A stretch of DNA of 64,000 nt from Beverwykella pulmonaria (Eukaryota > Ascomycota > Dothideomycetes > Pleosporales > Melanommataceae): the NCBI GenBank assembly GCA_001599595.1, contig BCHH01000007.1, positions 1,643,785-1,707,784 on the forward strand, in the 5' to 3' direction. Of this stretch, positions 1 to 11,384 are shown piece after piece. The notes below the pieces were generated by a model. The model ran no database searches, was not told the DNA's origin, and worked only from the letters and a program-made list of their open reading frames with translations. How positions within the stretch are numbered: position 1 is the first letter of the stretch; each line of letters starts with the position of its first letter. A program made the translations under genes and the position numbers.

Positions 1-2443
1 CTGGAACTGGCGGTGGACAACTGATCGCGCAGCTAGCCGACGCTGCTGGGAAGGGATTTGGAGAGGGAGCATCCGCTGGGCTCGGTCTACAAAAGAACAC
101 CTCAGCTCTACAGCGTCGTCAAGCTCCTGCCAATCAGGTCGATATACCGGGCGCAGTTGGGCAGTTCACTCGCGGACTTTCGCAATCATTTCTCCAGACG
201 GCAGATCTGAAGGCAGCGTTCGGAGGAGGTGTGAGCTTCAACATCAATGACATGCTCCTGCCGTTAGTAGCGGGAGCAGGCCAGGGCATTGGAGAGGGAG
301 CGGCGGTAGGATTGGGCTTCAAGGTAGATGCTGGGTTGACAGTTATGTCTGGGAATATGAGCTCGACGCAGTCTACGCAAATGCTATCCGCCCAATTCTC
401 TAAAGGACTGGTCGCAAGCTTCCTTGCCAACGGAACTGCGAAGACGGCACTGGCCAATCTAACTGCTGGAGCGGGCGGTCTGACGATGAATATCCAGCCC
501 GCGAAGGTCGCGGAGGGGCTTGCCAGGGGATTAGTGGAAGGTAGCATCAATGCTATCTCGATGGCTGGTGGAATTCAGAATGTCCTCAGTGGTAATTTCT
601 CGGTGGACATGGCAACAAGCATCCCCGCAATGTCATCTACGAACTTCAATGACTCGGTGAACGGCTCCGCGGTCGCTTTCGGTAGGGGATTGGCTGGCGA
701 AGGGACACTGCTCATTGCTAGCATGATAACGAACATGAGTAAGAAGGCGCCACAGAAGAGGAGCATTGAGATAAGCAACGCTGGAGTAGGCAAGCAAACC
801 TCCATCCCTGCGCTTCCCCTACTAACATGTTACAGTTCCTTATAGCTCTTTGAACCGCCGAGCTGAGTCCACGCCGCTAGCTGTCGACGCGAACATGCTG
901 TCTTCTCTTGCGCAAGCAGGAACTAATGCTATCACTTGTCAAGGCTTCGGTGGCATCGCCGCAATTGCCCTTGGGTTGAAAAATAGTGGGACCATCAAGA
1001 TCGACACAAAGAACGCTGTTCCATTCGACAACGCCACACTAGCAGCGCTGCCCAAGGAGCCTATCAGCATACTCTCCGAAGGAAACAAGTTCGAGATCAC
1101 GATTCAAGACTCTAAAATCACAATCAATGATATGGCAATTGTTCCATTCGCTGTGGTCACAGCACTACACAGTAAACTCCCCCACCTCTCCACCCTCTAT
1201 AGAACTAATAAGTGTAGTCATCCTCTCAACGTTCGCCTTCTTCTTTGCCCTCCCCGCATACCTCGCCTTTGGCGCAATCTGGCGCATATCTGTCCTCATC
1301 AACCATCCCCTTGATCTCCCTTCCAACATAAAATGGCGCAAAAGAATCCTCTTTTTCGCCTTCCTCCCCACTGCCGTTCTAGGCATAGTCTTTGGAATCA
1401 TCGGTATGGGAAAAGCCACTCATTTCAATACAGGCCACGGCGTCCTCGGTCTCTTAACCTTTCTTCTCCTTATCCCAATGACCGTGACTAGCATTCAGCG
1501 GCTCAACTCTCTTATTCCAATTCCACCCCCTTCTGCGTTCCTCGGCCTCAAAGCCATCCTTCCACTTATCAAATCCCCCGCAAGAGTGCATCTCATTAGC
1601 GCCACCATTGTGCAATTCACCCTCCAGTTCGGAACCATTGCCTTCACAACCGGCTTCTCTGAGCTCAGAGCTATATCTCTCTGTATCGTAGACGCCATCT
1701 TGACTGCGCCCACCGTCGTCGGCGGTATAACCGCAGTACTCTTTTTGCAGGTCGGTGCTGTGAGTATAGTAGGGCTTCGGGGGTGGCTCGAACAACGCAT
1801 CGCGAAACAAGAAGCCCAAATTTCCAAAGGTGGAGATGCAGGTGTAGTGCAACGGGGCAATGAACCAAAGCGCAGCGACACCATCAAAACCTTCGGCTTC
1901 AACGCACATCCTGGGGACGAAGTTTTTATTAGAGGAGAAAAGAGACCCGAGCTGCCAGAACGAAACACAGGCCAACTTCTCGGGAGAGAAGATAGCCAGA
2001 TCGGTATCCCGACGAACGTGCGAAAGGTGGGCGACTCGCCCTCCGTCGACTATCTCGCAGACAACCCCTTCATCGACCCCAGCGAACAGCAAAATCGGAG
2101 ATATGACGAGAAACTCGGCGCCTTCTCCCCATCCTACCCCAGACAAGTATCATATCGGCCATCTTCAGACATCGATCCCGATGCGCGGTACTCAGCCTAC
2201 ACAGCCGACCGGAGCATATACGAAAATGAGGAAAGGCCGCCGCTTCCGAGAAAAAGTTCAGACGGGGAGAGGGGAAGGACGGCCGAGATGGAAATCGCGA
2301 GGTATAAGAGTTTCTCGCGGCCGTATACGGGGATTGAGAGGGGAAGTGAGGAGATTAGTGTTGGGTTGAAGGAGGATTATCCGGGGGGTTACGGAGGTGC
2401 GGGTGCGGGTGCGGGTGGGAATCCGTATGGATATGGGAAATGA
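1..2443 (+). CDS. Membrane protein with cytochrome b561-like core, 5' end cut by the window
   Basis: The frame is open from base 3. The exons that best join are <3-738, 836-1171 and 1218-2443; the first intron (GTAAGA donor, CTAAC branch, TTACAG acceptor) could alternatively be 786-867. The N-terminal third is Gly/Ala-rich and contains a repeated motif (GKGFGEGASAGLG near 48-92, GQGIGEGAAVGLG near 279-320). From about 1150 to 1790 lie five or six hydrophobic segments with His residues in TALH, TGHGVLGLL and ARVHLIS, which resembles the heme-binding layout of eukaryotic cytochrome b561. The C-terminal 200 residues are polar and disordered, with a Gly-rich tail (GGAGAGAGGN). Inference: an integral membrane, possibly heme-binding, fungal-specific protein. 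No catalytic role can be assigned. The start lies outside the window. Confidence 0.72.
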
Positions 2444-3619
2444 GATGGCGAGTTGTGAAGGGGCGGTGGAGTTTGATATCCCCTTTTTTTCCTGCTACAA
2501 ATTTACGCGAATTATAGTCCTTTCATCGCCGAGCTGCTAGACGGTTCGCGGTCTGTAGATAACTTTTTTTATTAAGCTGCAAAGTGCATAAGTTCTAAAT
2601 ATGTGTCATATGCAAAACCAGTCAAGTACATTCCAACAACGGAGTTGACGAGTAAATACGTGAAAAAGATGTCTACCAAGATAGAAATTAGAGCTGTAAG
2701 ATATGTGTATTAAGATACTATAGCACAATAATAAAACGGCGTATCCGTGCACTTTATAGCAATATCTCCTTTCTTAAGAGTGTTGTTAAATGTATATATT
2801 ATGGTGGTGTTGATAAGATTCTTAATACCGACTATTGATGTCTACTAATGCGGTGGAGGAAAGGGTGTGTGATAAAGAAATATCACACGGGGGTAGGAGG
2901 GCGACTCGCAGCCACGCGATGTCCGAAACAACAATGCACTGAATGAGGGGGAATCAAGGTTGAGGTTTGGCAGTAGACTATTTCAATTTCGTTGTATCTA
3001 GCTACCAAACCAAATGAAAGAAGAAGGTGTGATGAAAAACAGATGAAGCATTCGTGATCTCGTTGGGGGTCGGTTGATGGTGATTGCTCTGGTGAATTGT
3101 GGTGTCTCTGTTCCATGGGTGTCGTGTTCGGATCCCCATATATATGCCGCGTTGAGTGATGACGAAGCAAGCAGCTGACAAGAAACCAAGACCCGTTCAT
3201 TGCACCATGTACCCAAGCCTTCAACCCATGCCAGTTGTGTATTCGCGCAAAGTAGCACTTTGCTACGGCGCACTAAGCTTTAGCAGGTTAGGAGCGGAAG
3301 ACGCAGCTTGTGAGGCTTCATTTTCCTTGGCATTTCCGAAGTTCAGAGACAGCAAAATGGGGGAGGGTGAGGAGGATGGGAAGGCTCCACCCTGCTCAGC
3401 ATTTCTGTGGTCATTATGGCCTGAGGGAATCTCAGAGAAGAGGCTGATGAATGTGTTTTCGCGTGTTGCAGTGCTTCCAGCTGAAGCAGCGCCATACTAT
3501 GTGAGATCCTCCTCATCGTCCGCTAGCCACGGGCCTAGGCCAGTGATTGTGTTGAGTGATGAAGAGCCTCCACATGTGGGCGCCGGTTGTCCAGGAATCG
3601 ATGCGGGCTGCCCACATCT
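2444..3619. other. Gene-poor stretch
   Basis: An AT-rich 3' flank (about 2460-2880) is followed by sequence with no ORF that resembles protein. Overlapping short ORFs on both strands around 2900-3270 have no recognisable motif and mutually exclusive frames. I see no gene or repeat here. Confidence 0.5.
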
Positions 3620-4940
3620 CTACTTGCTAGGTGGGGATCCACGTGGTTCTTTGTGGAAAGATCGGTGTCGGATGAGCCTTTTCGACGCGAAGGTTGCCCT
3701 TTGCCACGCTTCATCTTGTTCGATTAGTTCTGATTCGCAGTGGTCTGAATCATTTGACTCGTCTAATATGTCCTCTTCAACCTTGTTATACTTATAAACA
3801 TTAGGAAAGTGCAGATGAGCGACCCAGCCATACATGCCAATATTTAAGTCTTCGAACTCGTTTATGATAGCGTCTGGGTCAAGCTTTAACGGCTCTTGCT
3901 TGCTACTGTCCCATCCATCTCTTTGAAAGACTTCACGAAGTCATCTTCATTTTCCACATCAAAGATAACTCTTGAAGACCACGGATTCCCAGTTTCCAAG
4001 ACGTAGGTTTGCAATAAAGCAACCGGCCGGCCTTGCGCCAGTTGAGTACTGACTCTTTCCTCCTCATTAATATTCATCGTCATCTGCGGAGGAAAGAGGC
4101 ACGTCTCTTTCTCAACTCAGAGCGTCAGATCTCTACGAAGTCACTGTCCGAGTCGGAATCAATGACAAAAGGGTTATTCTGGGTGCCTTCTTTTTACTGA
4201 CGGGCGATCTTGCTGTGCATGATGCATGTTTCTGTGGACATTTGGCTGGAGAGATGGCATGAAATGATGACAGTTGACGAGAGGGAGGTTTTCTTTATCA
4301 GCGATAGCAGGCATGTTGACAAATGCATTGTTGGTTGAAGGTCGGGCGATTTAACCACTGGGCTTAGAAGTGCTGGTAGATACAGTAGACTTGAAGACTG
4401 GTCTTCTTGTTCCTTCATCTGACTTAACAGTTGGTGGTCGATAGTTCGTCTTTAGTCGTGTGGATAGCAGGATTTGAAATTCTTCCAGCGGAATAGCTGA
4501 GTCCAACTTCTAATCGATCGCAGGTCTCAGGTCATTCATGCTTGCGAACTGTGCATCCCACCTCTCTGTCACCATATACTTCCATTTCTGAGAAATATTT
4601 GGCGACCGGATTAATCTGCGTTTGGTGTCTTAGTCGGTGTGACGATGTTGAATTCTACTTTGGGGGAGAGTGGTAGAAGTGAGGTACGGTCCCTGTCGCT
4701 GTGGTCTTCACTTTCGTTGCTTGTGATGCCGTCGGCGGCTCGTTTCGACCCCATACGTCTTGAGATATTCGTGACCTAGAAGCAGTATCGAGATAGGTTG
4801 GGTTTCGGCACACCCGTTGAAGCCTTGCCGCGCCAAATCTTGACGTTATGGCAAGGTTGTAGCTTCCCCATCAGCGCCTGCTTAGGTCTGTTGTCTGTAT
4901 TGGCCTTAGTCAACCTCTTAAAAGCCACCTTGTTCATTAT
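3620..4940 (-). pseudogene. Decayed gene of unknown function
   Basis: On the minus strand several stretches read like real protein but sit in different frames and are broken by stops. From 4083 downward one segment includes RPVALLQTYVLETGNPWS and FDVENEDDFVKSF. A segment beginning near 3892 in a frame shifted by one or two bases continues with LDPDAIINEFEDLNIG, MYGWVAHLHFPNVYKY and an acidic stretch, ending at 3620. Further upstream are SKRAADGITSNESEDHSDR (near 4740) and DSDSDSDFVEI (near 4160). The frame change near 3890 leaves no room for an intron, so I read this as a pseudogene rather than a spliced gene. I do not recognise the family. Confidence 0.4.
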
Positions 4941-6146
4941 GATCGCTCACCTATTCATGGGAGTAAAATGACCGTTGATGAGATTGTGGACTTGCATAGG
5001 TGAGGCCATTGCGGAGTGGCGCGAATATATAGACCACCGGGAAGCTTGGATAGATACAGCGGTGACGAGAGGTAAGAGAAATCGAGGTTTAACAGTGTGG
5101 AGAGGCGGTATGAATCATGTGAGCCGTGTGATTCGTTTGATTTTCTTTTTTGTTAAAGGGAGCACCGCCTGTGGGGGAAAAATAGACACGTAAAATTGCA
5201 AAAGTAGTCTGAAAAGTAAATGTGTTTAGCTGGCTATGGACTTGGAACCGTGTTACGTGGAAGCTCTGCGGTGAAGAAATTAAGCGGACGAAGCAAGTAT
5301 AATCAAATTATATATTGATTTGCAGGGCTTCAAAACCGGACTCTGCACCTCCATGTGGTGAAGCCTGGGAGCCTAGAACGTTCGAAGAATGCTTTAGACC
5401 AGCAAAGAGACGTATACTGAGTCATGGTTACTTGCATCGCCGGAGATGTCACCGGGGTGAGCAGGTGAAATATTTGCACACACTACGATCAACCACAGCA
5501 TACGCACCCACAACATTGGAAGCAGTTCGCGAACTTCTCAAACTACGATAGACACCTAACCACCTACAGCGATCGAATACCACACGCAGAAGTCGACCCT
5601 CACGCCCCTCTACCTTCGCACGCGGACGAAACAGCGACTCAGACGGACCTCTCATTCCCTGAGCGGGACAACTCTCTCACAACCCCTCGCCTCCACATCT
5701 ACACTCCGTCAGATGACCACGTTTGTAAGACGTAGATTCGTCACTCTCTCATATGGGGATAGGGGAGAACCTAGGATTGGGACCCTAGGGTAACGACACC
5801 AAGAGTGGCATTTATGTTCCACATAGTCTATAAGGAAGGGCCCTACAGGACAGGTGGTTATGTTGCAATGGCAGTCAGAAATTATGTCGCAACGGAGGGT
5901 GCTCGGGTAAACAGCAGTCGCGTGAGCCTACACCAAGGTACACAGGTACTTAAACTCTTAAGGGAAACCTTCACCACTAGGGGGCAAGTGCAACAGAGCA
6001 GGCGGTTAGGGCAGGCAGACAGCAGAAGCCACCTAGGTCGAGCCTTCGCTCACCTAGGTCGCGTGTATGAAACAACGGAGGATAGATGTTTTTCCCTAAT
6101 TCGAGTACCTCTCGTATCAAGCCCAGTCTGGGGTTTTTTCATGTGA
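4941..6146. other. Gene-poor, probably repeat-derived stretch
   Basis: No convincing gene. A palindromic patch (CCTAGG...CCCTAGGG, about 5770-5790) and two CACCTAGGTCG-type repeats (about 6030-6062) are visible. The 3' side abuts an LTR-like repeat at 6147, so part of this may be old retroelement sequence. No conserved reverse transcriptase or integrase motif is readable. Confidence 0.35.
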
Positions 6147-6299
6147 TGTAAATAGCGGCAAGAGTTTGCACAACCTAGTTAAGGCTGTATTAGACGGTAA
6201 GCAAGATCAATTGTACATTGCATACACCATACACGCCAGAACATATCAGAACACACACAATACAACCATCATACCGCCTCATCACCACCCGTCCTTACA
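6147..6299 (+). repeat. Probable degenerate copy of LTR family A
   Basis: It begins TGTAAATAGC and ends CCTTACA, with a length (153 bp) similar to the LTRs at 43813-43975 (163 bp) and 60373-60755 (143 bp without its insert). Its 3' half (ACATAC/AACACAC tracts, then CATACCGCCTCATCACCACC) matches the 3' half of the 43.8 kb copy. Flanks TGTGA and ACCAC do not match, so no target duplication is left. It may be old, recombined, or one LTR of a larger decayed element. Confidence 0.5.
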
Positions 6300-7192
6300 A
6301 CCACTGCGGGAAAATAGTGATATCTGATTCCATAAATTAGTGACCTAAGTTCCATTCGGTAACAGTAACTCCACTACGGAGGCAACCTCTATAGGTGAAT
6401 AGAAGCAGTCTTTATCCAGGGCAGAAAGTACTTCTCGGGTAAAACTACACGCCACGCCAAACTTGGATGGTGTTTCTACTACCTTATACAAACATAGTAC
6501 TTACAGTCTCTCGCCGTCGACTCCCCCTTATTCTTTCTCTTCGCCAGTGCACTTTACTAACGTCTTTCTAGGAGATGATTTGTTGTCTACCGGTTGTTGT
6601 GCTCATATTACGAGCATACAGGACGTCGGACACTGTCGCAGGCAGAGAGAGTTGTTGTAAAGAAGGAGCATGCCATTTTTCGCCGCCTGAAAATGGTGTT
6701 GAAAATTTACTCCTCATAGGTTTGATGTGGCAATGCGCTGGAGGCAAATGGTAAGGAAGCAGGATTAGGTACTAAACATCTATTTACTGATCATGAGTAG
6801 TGAGTCTTCAGAAGGTGTGCAATGACAAGAATAGCAGGACGTGACGAAATTTGTGGGCGCCAGAGAAACATTGCTCCACAACACGTCACACGCAACATCA
6901 ACGAGAAAAGAGAAAGAATAGAGAAAGGGAAGCAAGTGGGAATCATATTTTGGAAAGAAATTTTCAACCAACTAGATAACCCAAAGTGACCCCATGTCCG
7001 CAAGAAATGGTATCATACCGTATACGCTGAACAATAAAGACATTGGCCCCTAACCAGAACCTAATGCACAAGGGTGAAAGACTATGCCATGCTATAAATC
7101 GCTTCGAGATTACCTCCAATGCCCCAGAACACCAAAAGCCTTGTTGTGTAACCAGTAAACAGCCAATGTTAATACATGCGCTCTTCCTAAGA
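6300..7192. other. No gene seen
   Basis: Short ORFs only. This stretch is downstream of the receptor gene at 7193-8739 (minus strand) and probably includes its 3' UTR in the last couple of hundred bases. Confidence 0.4.
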
Positions 7193-8739
7193 CTACTTCA
7201 GACTAGCTTTACTCTTTGGATTATCTTCCATCATAATCCACTCTCGGCTTCCTTCACTGACGGCATCTTCATCTAGTCCCACACGCGATTCCGCGCGCGA
7301 TACCACACGCGAGGTACTCGCACCCCCAACCGTGTCCGCGTTATGGTATTGCACGCTGTAAGCTGCCTCCTTTGTGATCCCGCCGTTCAGCGATTGAAAC
7401 GGAAAAGGTTGACCTGAAACCTTGGTCGAGGATTTTTTGTGGGTGGATTCATGCGTGGATGTGAAGATATGAGGCGCAAGCTTCGTCAGGAGTGGTTTGC
7501 AGGCCGGTAGGCAACCGCACATAATTCCAATGCTGGTTTCGATGGCGACGATGGCGTAGAGTGCGGCTCCCTCGTCTTTGAGCAACGTTAGACGTGATGA
7601 ATGTAATTTCTGAAGGAAGACTTACAGAGACTGTCATAGCTGTTAACGAAGACGGATGTATACCAGATTCTACAGATTCCGGCGATGCATATACTGGCGA
7701 TATTAGCACTACGTGACAGTTATGTCACCAAAGGACTCAATCTTACATAATTCCAAGGGAGAACATAGCAATCAATATGACTCTCTGTTTCAATGAGATG
7801 CGTACCGTAGCGAGGTCTTTTGCTGGCCAAAGGAATATCTATTTATGAACATCAGCGATGAATGAAGGTAAGTGTTGGATGCATCTTACCAAGAAATCGC
7901 TTGCTATGTTTAAACAACCAGTCACATAATAGAGTGGCGCTACGTCTATACATTTTCGATTCGGATAATTTGCAGCATGCCAATAGCTTTGAACAGGTCT
8001 GAACGAGTCAGCAAAAGTAGATGTATTTAAGAGAAAACACTGACTTGCACTGGAAGAGGGCAACCAAGAAAGAAGCCACAGCCCATATAGCAGTAAAAGT
8101 GAGAAGCCAGTAACAGAACCACTTGTTTGTACGCGAGGGAAAGATACCTGAGTCCCACGTTAGTATGTGGACCGAAAATTAACTTGTGCTACCTACGCAG
8201 ATAGGTCAAAAGAATCGAAACTTTTGTAAAAGCGGTTGAAGGCACAAAAAGGAGCTGCGTAGCCATACCCATCTGAAGAAGGTTAATAAAGCAAATAGAG
8301 ACAAGGGAATGTGGAAGGCCTACCTGCGCGGTCTGCACTGGATTTGCAGCGATATCAGGACGAAGGTCCCCTGTTGCAGTTAGCAGCAAGACAAAGCGTA
8401 TATCAAGGCACAGCGTACACAAGTGATATCCTGTCTGAATATTGGACTGCGTCGAAATGCAAGTCATAACACTTGTACAAACAGAAGTCACAGCAGCGGC
8501 GAGCATGAACCAATCGTCCTGCAATGGGTCAGCTAGAGTGAGGGCAGCTGAACACATTTGCTCACCATTCCAAGGGCCCGGATGATTACAGTTCTGCTGT
8601 AAAATCGCATCATAATGAATATAACGACGAGCGACATCAACGGGATCTCGACACCAAGAACCAAAGGCCGTCGCGTCTGCGGGTTCACAAGGTTGGGAGG
8701 AGGCCATGTCGCTATCTGCTCTGGGGTCGGAGTTGCCAT
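7193..8739 (-). CDS. PTH11/SAT-type rhodopsin-domain integral membrane protein
   Basis: Nine exons join without a frame break: 8739-8566, 8518-8419, 8370-8324, 8272-8197, 8147-8045, 7998-7890, 7838-7747, 7708-7626, 7575-7193, giving 388 residues. All introns are GT-AG and 38-51 nt. Hallmarks of the fungal rhodopsin-domain family appear in order: an N-terminal PTPEQIATWPPPN, DDWFML after the first helix, WDLRPDIAANPVQTAQ, TKVSILLTYLRIFP, a loop with Cys before YWHAANYP, then IFLWPAKDLATVRISLKQR and YEGAALYAIVAIETSIGI. About seven helices are expected, then a cytosolic tail rich in Ser/Glu. The family sits in the plasma membrane and is thought to sense surfaces or ligands; the ligand here is unknown. 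It is not a light-sensing opsin, as no retinal-Lys motif is seen. Confidence 0.86.
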
Positions 8740-11384
8740 TCCTGTGGCGTGGGAATTAGAGAGAGAACAAAACTTACGAAAAGCAAACCTATCGGGTCTG
8801 ATGAGTGGGAGCAGTCACATTTCTAGATCCACACGGAAAGGAAGACACGTTCCTTGAACAGTTAAGGCGCACAGTTTGACTGCTTCGTCTGGGCCGTTGT
8901 GGATCTTCCAAAATGCCGGAATGAGACCCAATAGGCCAGATGAGAGCGGATGCAGGGTTGCGTCAATGAATAAGTGTGTTTAACTTGATCCTTCTCTAGG
9001 ATTTGATGATCAGTGGTGAGGCACGGCACATGGGTCATCCATCAAGCTGGAACCAGTTCCTGGCGTTGAACAGTCGCATGTCAGACCATGTTGATGGCAA
9101 CATGCCTGACGCCCAAGGCTAGAGACATGGGGGAATGATAAGCCGTATTCAAGACTAGCTCAAGCGGTGATCGCAATCTGGAGTTGGTGTACGAGTAACG
9201 ACATGACATACAGACCAGAAAAGCTTGGGGAAGCTTGTAGTACTGTTCTAATTTATGCGGAGTCTCAGCTTGAGTCGAACGAGCGATTCATGTTAACAGA
9301 CATGAGAGATTCATGAGGCGGTTAGCCTGGACTGCCGAGATTTGTACGCGTATTGCAAAGTCTAAAACCGACAATTTTAGTACGGCTTCGTCGTTGGGTC
9401 GAAGAATGCCGAACACTAGTGTCCATAGTGGTGGGCCGATCAGGTCCGTGACCGAGTGCTGCATCAGATCAGCCAAGGAGGTTGGAGATCAGATCGAACT
9501 AAAAACTAGTGGAGTCTCATCCTCCACACACGGGTAAGTTTTCAGTCTGCGTGTCCGATTCGGTCAGAGATGCAGCGATGCAAGTTCGGCATGAGACTTG
9601 ATCCCAGGGTCTTCACTTTTGGGTTGTCGGGATAAAGCTCACACATGTCAACGCAAAGTTAAAGTGCGGCAAGGGTTTGCCTGATCACCTAGAACTAAAC
9701 ATCCGGGGCGAAGAAGAAGGTCAACGAATATCGAACGGGGAGGTTTGGTCTGTGGCTTGCATCTGTAGGCGATCGCCGGCTTGACGCCTGACTCTCGAGC
9801 ACAGGCACATTCCTAACAAGGGATAGGCGTAATGTGGCGAATTTCTAGAATTTTGGGTAGGTACAAGGGGTAGTTTGATTAGGCGATGGATACGATGCGG
9901 GTGATGAAATTAAAGCTGGGGTTGTCGATCAATCCACCTCAGCCCAGTTTAGAAACTGGAGAAGTGTCACGTGTTAGGCCTGATGATACAGTATAATCGC
10001 ATGCCGACCCCGTAAGTTCCCACAATCGACATTTTGCTACCAAACAACGCCCGCAGAACAAAAAGTGTCTCGAGCTGATACTAAAAATGGAGTCGTTAGA
10101 CAAGACGCCAGCGGGATGGCAGAAGACTATCGTGGCCTTCGTGCGCATTTGGTAAGTTCTGCTGTCTTTTATAGGCTCCAAAGCAACGAACTGTGCTGGT
10201 ATTATGCCCTCATTTGGCGCAGAGAAGACGAAATTCTGGCTTGTGATAGGTTTATACAATTTGCAGTAGATTTTCCATGCATACCGAAGGTCACTTTCCT
10301 ACAGGCACGAAGTCAATCGACACATAAACTAATGCATTTCCAAAAGTCTCAAATTTCGGCCTGGTACATGTCATTTTGAGTCTTATGACTAGTCTCAAAT
10401 GCAGCCTATGTGTTTATATTTGAGTAGAGCGCACTAGTCGACCAATGCGATTCAAGTTGAGAGCACGAGGAATACTTAACTTTGAACCTCTCCGGAAACA
10501 ATTTTATGTCTACCACTCTGATCGTGTCAATACCGACCACTATGACTTCTCTAGGATCGATTCTTCACTTCTTAGATTAGGAAGGCTCAGCCTTTGCCGC
10601 CTGTCTATTGTAATGACTGATCGATATCGTAATCGTAGGAATGACCGACTTCTTCTCGCATGTGAACATATATTTCAGATGGTGCCACACATCGTCTTCG
10701 ACAGTCAATGGAGGCCGTGTGGATATCGCAACCTTCACGCCATGCCCATGCTTAGTTGCGGTAAACGGTTGCCGAAAAGCTTTTATTAGTCGGGAGCGAA
10801 GGGATTAACATTCGAAAGGATGCCCATGCAACGGGTACACGAAACTTACAAAGACGGCTCATCCTGAAGACGATGCGCCCGTTCTGCCCCAAGGCTTACG
10901 CCTTACTCAATTCGCTTCCAGGGCATATGAGAATGAAGCATGCGACTGATATGCCGAGCCCAGATCAGAATGTCGATGTATTTAAACTCACATTTTCTCA
11001 CGCAAGTGACAGTGACGAAGGGACACGTGCTGAAGATCACGTGCAGTCCGAAGCTTTTAGTAGCGCCAATCTTCCCCTGAGTGGCTGGCATCACGTGCGT
11101 GGCTGGTGACGTAACGAAATGCCGACCTCCAGTCTCGCGATCCAGATGCAACAAGCCTCCCCGCTTTACCCACGACCCAACCTTGTCCCCCATCACTCAT
11201 CTATCACAATCCCATCTCAGTGATCCTATGAGAGCATACGTTGCCGCGCATGGTGGGGCACTGGCAAGACCGGCTTGTGTTTTATCGTGCGTTCTCCTTC
11301 TCCCGCTCCTCTTCCGTCCTTTCTAATACGCTTCTAGGTGATTTTGCGGATACCCACAACGGGCGACGACGACGTTTGCGATCA
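8740..11384. other. Long gene-poor stretch
   Basis: Several ORFs of 70-115 codons exist on both strands (for example 10445-10789 plus and 9939-10259 minus), but none shows motifs, plausible splice partners or consistent codon use. A short patch at about 9660-9690 (GCGGCAAGGGTTTGC) resembles the beginning of the LTR-like repeat at 6147 and may be another fragment. The last 370 bases are the promoter of the BTB gene. Confidence 0.4.
11024..11114 (+). promoter_or_regulatory. CACGTG E-box cluster with a CRE-like site, upstream of BTB gene
   Basis: Three CACGTG palindromes lie at 11024-11029, 11038-11043 and 11092-11097, followed by TGACGTAA at 11107-11114, about 270-360 bp before the BTB start codon. 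CACGTG is bound by bHLH factors and TGACGTAA by bZIP factors in fungi. That they regulate this gene is inference from position. Confidence 0.4.

Noticed and set aside
3156..3797. 213-codon plus-strand ORF
   Set aside because: No motif; the minus strand over the same bases reads as a better protein (the decayed gene).
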